DNA of 8,509 nt from Oscillospiraceae bacterium. GTDB lineage: Bacteria > Bacillota_A > Clostridia > Oscillospirales > Oscillospiraceae. Position numbers and translations under genes: made by a program. The notes beneath the pieces are model-generated. The model was not told where the DNA came from. It searched no databases and was given only the letters and a program-made list of their open reading frames with translations. Positions 5,597 through 8,509 of the stretch are shown one piece after another. Each line of letters opens with the position of its first letter. Within the stretch, counting starts at the first letter, position 1. Location of the stretch: NCBI GenBank assembly GCA_017627975.1, contig JAGAFT010000218.1:1-8509 (forward strand). The letters are read 5' to 3'.

Positions 5597-6907
5597 TCAC
5601 CCTTTTTCAATAATACTTGGCAGGCGTACTGCAGCATATAGCGGGATGTTTGTCAGCCAATCCTGCTCTCTGTAATCGGACATTGAAATCCGATAAGCTT
5701 TTGCATCAGGATAATCCAGGCAAAACTGCCGAAGGGATTTTGAACGCAGATTTTCCTCTGCCTTCACTTCGATCGGTGCAAGGAAGTTTTCACCCTGCAT
5801 AAGGAAATCAAGTTCCAGTTTGGAGCTCTCGCTGTCATAATAGAAAATACCTGTTTCCGCGCTGCAGATCAGCTGTTCATATACATATTGCTCCGTGAAG
5901 GTCCCCCTGTATTCCTCGAAGACATTGCTTTTCAGAAGTATTTCGGAAATCGGTGCGTCAACCTGTGCACCCATCAAACCATGATCGACAGTAAACAGTT
6001 TAAAAGCAGAGAAATCTTCATAGAACTTCAACGGCAGTCCGGCTTTTCTTACTCTGGGCACCTTATAAACAATTCCCGCATCTACCAGCCATTCGATCGC
6101 GAGTTCGAAATCCTTTGCGCGAGCCCCTTTCTGTATATCAGCGTAGACGAACTTTTTGTTGCTCTTTGCAAGCTGCTGCGGAATGGAATTCAATACCTGA
6201 TGAATTCTTCCCAGGATCTGAGGATCTGCATGTTTCGAAATATCCAGCGCATAGTCTGAAAGAATTTGTTTTTGAATGTTACGTAAAGACTTATAGTCTT
6301 TACCGTCAACTGCTCCTTGGACTACTTCAGGCATACCGCCTGTGAAATAGTACTCCCTCAATGAATCAACAAAAACAGATCGGAGGCTTGCAAGATCTGC
6401 CAGCGGATCCATCATCAAGCGCACATAACTGCTCTCCCCGAGTCTGGCACGTACGAATTCCGCGAACGAAAGAGGATACAGCGTCAGTTCGTCCACTTTA
6501 CCCACCGGAAAAGAAACGCCTTTATGGATGGCCAGTCCCAGCAATGAACCCGCAACGACAATATGATACTGTGGTGCATCCTCGCAAAAATATTTTAAAG
6601 CCGCAAGTGCTTTCGGTGCATCTCCCACCTCATCGATAAAGATGAGCGTTCTTCCCGGCACAATTGTCTGTCCGCTTAGCACCTCCATGTCGGAGATGAT
6701 ACGGTCAATTCGAAATCCGCGCTCGAATATCTCACGTACACGAGGATCTTTATCTGCATTCAGCACCACAAAACTATCAAATTCGTGGTTCCCGAAATCC
6801 TTGATAAGATATGTTTTTCCAACCTGACGTGCCCCTTTGACAACAAGAGGTTTTCGATCAGGTTTTTCTTTCCATTCCAGCAATTTCTGATAAAGATCAC
6901 GTTGCAT
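5597..6907 (-). CDS. AAA ATPase with DUF4143 domain (AAA_14 family)
   Basis: This is a predicted 436-residue ATPase of a large, poorly characterised prokaryotic family in which an AAA domain is joined to DUF4143. The N-terminus MQRDLYQKLLEWK is followed by Walker A GARQVGKT (25-32), Walker B TLIFIDEV (87-94), a sensor-like VVAGS (117-121) and ELTLYPLSFAEF (140-151), typical of the family. The C-terminal half carries a nuclease-like signature, LELDF (Asp367) followed by IEVK (Glu380, Lys382), resembling the PD-(D/E)xK fold; activity is not shown. The frame is open to 6997, but that extension runs across the promoter at 6966-6994. The ATG at 6907 has GGGGGA at 6916-6921 and is the family start. 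The gene looks more AT-rich than its neighbours, which hints at transfer. Its cellular role is unknown; some relatives are suggested to act in mobile-element or toxin-like contexts, but nothing here proves this. Confidence 0.88.
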   Translation of the reverse strand: MQRDLYQKLLEWKEKPDRKPLVVKGARQVGKTYLIKDFGNHEFDSFVVLNADKDPRVREIFERGFRIDRIISDMEVLSGQTIVPGRTLIFIDEVGDAPKALAALKYFCEDAPQYHIVVAGSLLGLAIHKGVSFPVGKVDELTLYPLSFAEFVRARLGESSYVRLMMDPLADLASLRSVFVDSLREYYFTGGMPEVVQGAVDGKDYKSLRNIQKQILSDYALDISKHADPQILGRIHQVLNSIPQQLAKSNKKFVYADIQKGARAKDFELAIEWLVDAGIVYKVPRVRKAGLPLKFYEDFSAFKLFTVDHGLMGAQVDAPISEILLKSNVFEEYRGTFTEQYVYEQLICSAETGIFYYDSESSKLELDFLMQGENFLAPIEVKAEENLRSKSLRQFCLDYPDAKAYRISMSDYREQDWLTNIPLYAAVRLPSIIEKG

Positions 6908-6965
6908 AGCAGCTTTCCCCCAGTTTTCCACCCTTTTATTCGTATGGTTTAAAGTAGGCAATTTC

Positions 6966-6994
6966 ATTATATCGTTCGCCGGTGAGCATGTCAA
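6966..6994 (-). promoter_or_regulatory. Consensus promoter of the ATPase-oxidase-sbcDC gene set
   Basis: TTGACA (6989-6994) and TATAAT (6966-6971) are spaced by exactly 17 bp on the minus strand. Transcription should start near 6959, giving a 5' leader of about 50 nt before the ATPase ATG at 6907. The promoter overlaps the longer reading frame to 6997, which settles the ATPase start. Given the tight spacing downstream it may also drive the oxidase, sbcD and sbcC. Confidence 0.85.
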
Positions 6995-6997
6995 CAT

Positions 6998-7046
6998 AAA
7001 TTGGAACGAATATTTCCGTGTTTCTCGCGCAAATCGGAACGAATAT
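6998..7046. repeat. Pair of 16-bp direct repeats upstream of the ATPase promoter
   Basis: AAATTGGAACGAATAT (6998-7013) and AAATCGGAACGAATAT (7031-7046) differ at one base and lie 33 bp apart start to start, about three helical turns. The first copy begins 3 bp upstream of the -35 box. Position and phasing suggest a regulator binding region. Each unit lacks clear internal symmetry, so the regulator type cannot be guessed. Confidence 0.6.
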
Positions 7047-7209
7047 GTTCTATGTCTCTCCGGCAGTTCAAAGGGACCAATCTCAGAGACGTCGCTGCTC
7101 TATAACTTCTTTGGGTATTTATATACTCGCCGACTTGTTTGACGCTTACAGACCGACGGTAGAAATTTACCGTTTTAAAATCTTTTCCGTCAAATCTTCC
7201 ACCAAAAGT
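7047..7209. other. Intergenic stretch without a recognisable gene
   Basis: Within the 340-bp gap at 6908-7247, this part holds no supported ORF on either strand. A short hairpin (CGGTA/TACCG, 7157-7172) followed by TTTT on the plus strand could be a weak plus-strand terminator, but I see no plus-strand gene that would need one. The rest is AT-rich and unassigned. Confidence 0.4.
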
Positions 7210-7229
7210 GGACCGCCTTTCGGCGGTCC
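7210..7229 (-). terminator. Hairpin terminator after the DUF2779 gene
   Basis: GGACCGCC and GGCGGTCC form a perfect 8-bp stem with a GAAA tetraloop on the minus strand, 18 bp past the DUF2779 stop. The minus-strand tail is only ACTTTTGG, whereas the plus-strand side reads GTCTTGTTTCTCTT, so it may work in either direction. It probably ends the DUF2779 transcript. Confidence 0.65.
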
Positions 7230-7247
7230 GTCTTGTTTCTCTTCAAT

Positions 7248-8509
7248 TTATGATTGTATCGTTTCTCTGAGTTTCTCCCAGACCTTCACCATGGCAAAGG
7301 TATCCAGTCCGCAGTATTTTAACAGGTTTTCCCGGCAGACCGGCAGCTCTTCTTCCGTCATGTTCTCCATCGCGGCAAACGCGGCCGAAGCCTCTGTGCC
7401 GTTGTGCACGCCTTCGAGATTGTGATAGTTCAGCGCCGGATCATCCGGGAACAGCGCCGGAAGCACATACTTGATGGAATAGGAGCCTTCCATCGCCCTG
7501 GTGTAGTACTGTTTCTTCTGAAACGGTACCATCAGGTCCTGAATATGGTCATGGATATCCATCAGATGGTCCGAGAGGTCCGGATACAGCCCGGCCAATT
7601 CCCGGATCCTGGTTTTTTCAAAAGTCATATTATAAGCCAGGGTGCAGACGCCTCTCGGAATATCCCGGCAGAGCTGCTCGGCAAGCTTCCGCCTCGGGTC
7701 TTCTCCCGGCCAGGCCAGATACTCCTTATGCTGCAGAGCCTTCCCCTCCCCTTCGATCAGGTGCAGAGAATACTGAAAAACAATCTGATCATAGGGGCTG
7801 GAGTTTTCATACAGAGGCACCGCCGGCTGGAAAGACTCGAAGTCCAGGAAATACAGCGGATAAGAAAGGCCGGAGAGGAAGCTGCGTATGCTTGCTCTGT
7901 CAATCTGATCGGGCAGCTCCGCCAGGGCATGGGAAATCTGAAGGCGCTGGCCGTCGTTCAGCTTCGCCCCCGACGCCAATTCCTCAAATGAAATGACTCC
8001 CTGATTATAATACTTGAACTTGGTCCTCTTCTGCATGCCGGAGACATCAAAGACGTTGGGCACGGGAAGATGTTCCGTGCAGTGATGCCAGAATCCGCAG
8101 TCATACGGATCGGAGCAGTGCGGTCCGATATCGTCTCCCGGTTCATCCAGATTCAGGATCGTCTGTTTCAGAGAAGCAGTTCTGGACTCAACATCGCCCT
8201 GCATGGCCCGCACCTGATCGGTCAGGTCCTCGATTTTGAAGAGCTTCTCAATCTCCAGTTCTTTTCCGCGCACATAACTGCGGTCCAGATGGACCAGGCA
8301 GACTTTCGTGACGGTAAAGCCGAGATGCTCCAGCACATACATCTGGTAGGCCACATCATGGTAATAGATCTCATGTACCGAGGTGGAGCTCTTTACTTCA
8401 TAGAGCTCTGCTTTTCCGTCCGGCAGATTCCGCAGAATATCCACACTGCAGAACATTCCGTCATAGGCGAAAGATGCTTCCGCGATGTTTTCCACACCAT
8501 CTGCAAGCA
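7248..8509 (-). CDS. DUF2779 nuclease: Cas4/RecB-like domain fused to DnaQ-like exonuclease (5' partial)
   Basis: The frame is open to the right edge, so the N-terminus is missing; about 419 residues are visible. Numbering here starts at the GTG at 8495, which is probably not the true start because the frame continues upstream as LADG. The first part has RecB/Cas4-type nuclease motifs: VDIL (Asp19), LYEVKSST (Glu33, Lys35) and AYQMY (Gln51). These are followed by Cys127, Cys133 and Cys139 in C-x5-C-x5-C spacing, resembling the C-terminal cysteines of the Cas4/AddB iron-sulphur cluster; the fourth would lie upstream, outside the window. The second part is the DUF2779 region with an RNase H/DnaQ-like layout: FLDFES (Asp218, Glu220), AYNMTFE (287-293), MDIHD (Asp313) and YCGLD (Asp398). 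It would be expected to degrade DNA or RNA ends; substrate and pathway are unknown. No CRISPR array or cas gene is visible nearby. Confidence 0.82.
   Translation of the reverse strand, partial: LADGVENIAEASFAYDGMFCSVDILRNLPDGKAELYEVKSSTSVHEIYYHDVAYQMYVLEHLGFTVTKVCLVHLDRSYVRGKELEIEKLFKIEDLTDQVRAMQGDVESRTASLKQTILNLDEPGDDIGPHCSDPYDCGFWHHCTEHLPVPNVFDVSGMQKRTKFKYYNQGVISFEELASGAKLNDGQRLQISHALAELPDQIDRASIRSFLSGLSYPLYFLDFESFQPAVPLYENSSPYDQIVFQYSLHLIEGEGKALQHKEYLAWPGEDPRRKLAEQLCRDIPRGVCTLAYNMTFEKTRIRELAGLYPDLSDHLMDIHDHIQDLMVPFQKKQYYTRAMEGSYSIKYVLPALFPDDPALNYHNLEGVHNGTEASAAFAAMENMTEEELPVCRENLLKYCGLDTFAMVKVWEKLRETIQS

Noticed and set aside
6908..6997. Thirty-residue N-terminal extension of the DUF4143 ATPase
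   Set aside because: The extension overlaps a perfect promoter whose transcript would begin at about 6959, and the family N-terminus begins at the ATG at 6907, which has its own ribosome-binding site.
7157..7176. Plus-strand intrinsic terminator
   Set aside because: The stem is only about 5 bp of mixed composition with a short T run, and no plus-strand gene precedes it.
7018..7425. 135-codon plus-strand ORF across the terminator and into the DUF2779 gene
   Set aside because: It crosses a hairpin terminator, is antisense to conserved DUF2779 sequence, and shows no domain or good start signal.

Overview
The window looks like a piece of a Bacillota (Firmicutes) chromosome, probably from a Clostridia-like lineage. 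It has moderately high GC, consensus sigma-A promoters, a SbcD/SbcC pair of the Firmicute type and a MetN-type methionine importer. The taxon is inferred from gene content and style only; no rRNA or other marker gene is present. Every gene I can support lies on the minus strand, so transcription runs from the right edge to the left edge.

Right edge (7248-8509): the C-terminal two-thirds or so of a DUF2779 protein, a fusion of a Cas4/RecB-like nuclease and a DnaQ/RNase H-fold exonuclease, followed by a hairpin terminator. The gap at 6908-7247 holds that terminator, a pair of near-identical 16-bp repeats and a consensus promoter for the next gene.

Centre (662-6907): four closely packed genes that could form one transcription unit. 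They are a DUF4143-type AAA ATPase, an FMN-dependent alpha-hydroxy-acid-oxidase-family protein with an unusual four-cysteine N-terminus, and sbcD and sbcC (the Mre11/Rad50-like nuclease complex). The ATPase stop lies 5 bp from the oxidase ATG, the oxidase stop 26 bp from the sbcD start, and sbcD and sbcC overlap by 4 bp. The ATPase gene looks more AT-rich than its neighbours and may be a later insertion that now drives the operon.

Left edge (1-470): the start of metN, the ATPase subunit of a methionine ABC importer, preceded by the most interesting element of the window. A perfect consensus promoter drives a leader of about 235 nt. The leader encodes a 31-residue peptide with 10 methionines, nine of them within 14 codons, and ends in a strong intrinsic terminator before metN. 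I see neither a SAM riboswitch nor a T-box. A segment next to the leader Shine-Dalgarno sequence copies the terminator 3' arm, so it can compete for the 5' arm. This has the architecture of ribosome-mediated transcription attenuation that senses methionine supply. Between sbcC and this promoter sits an 18-bp perfect hairpin next to two tandem copies of a 14-bp palindromic repeat.
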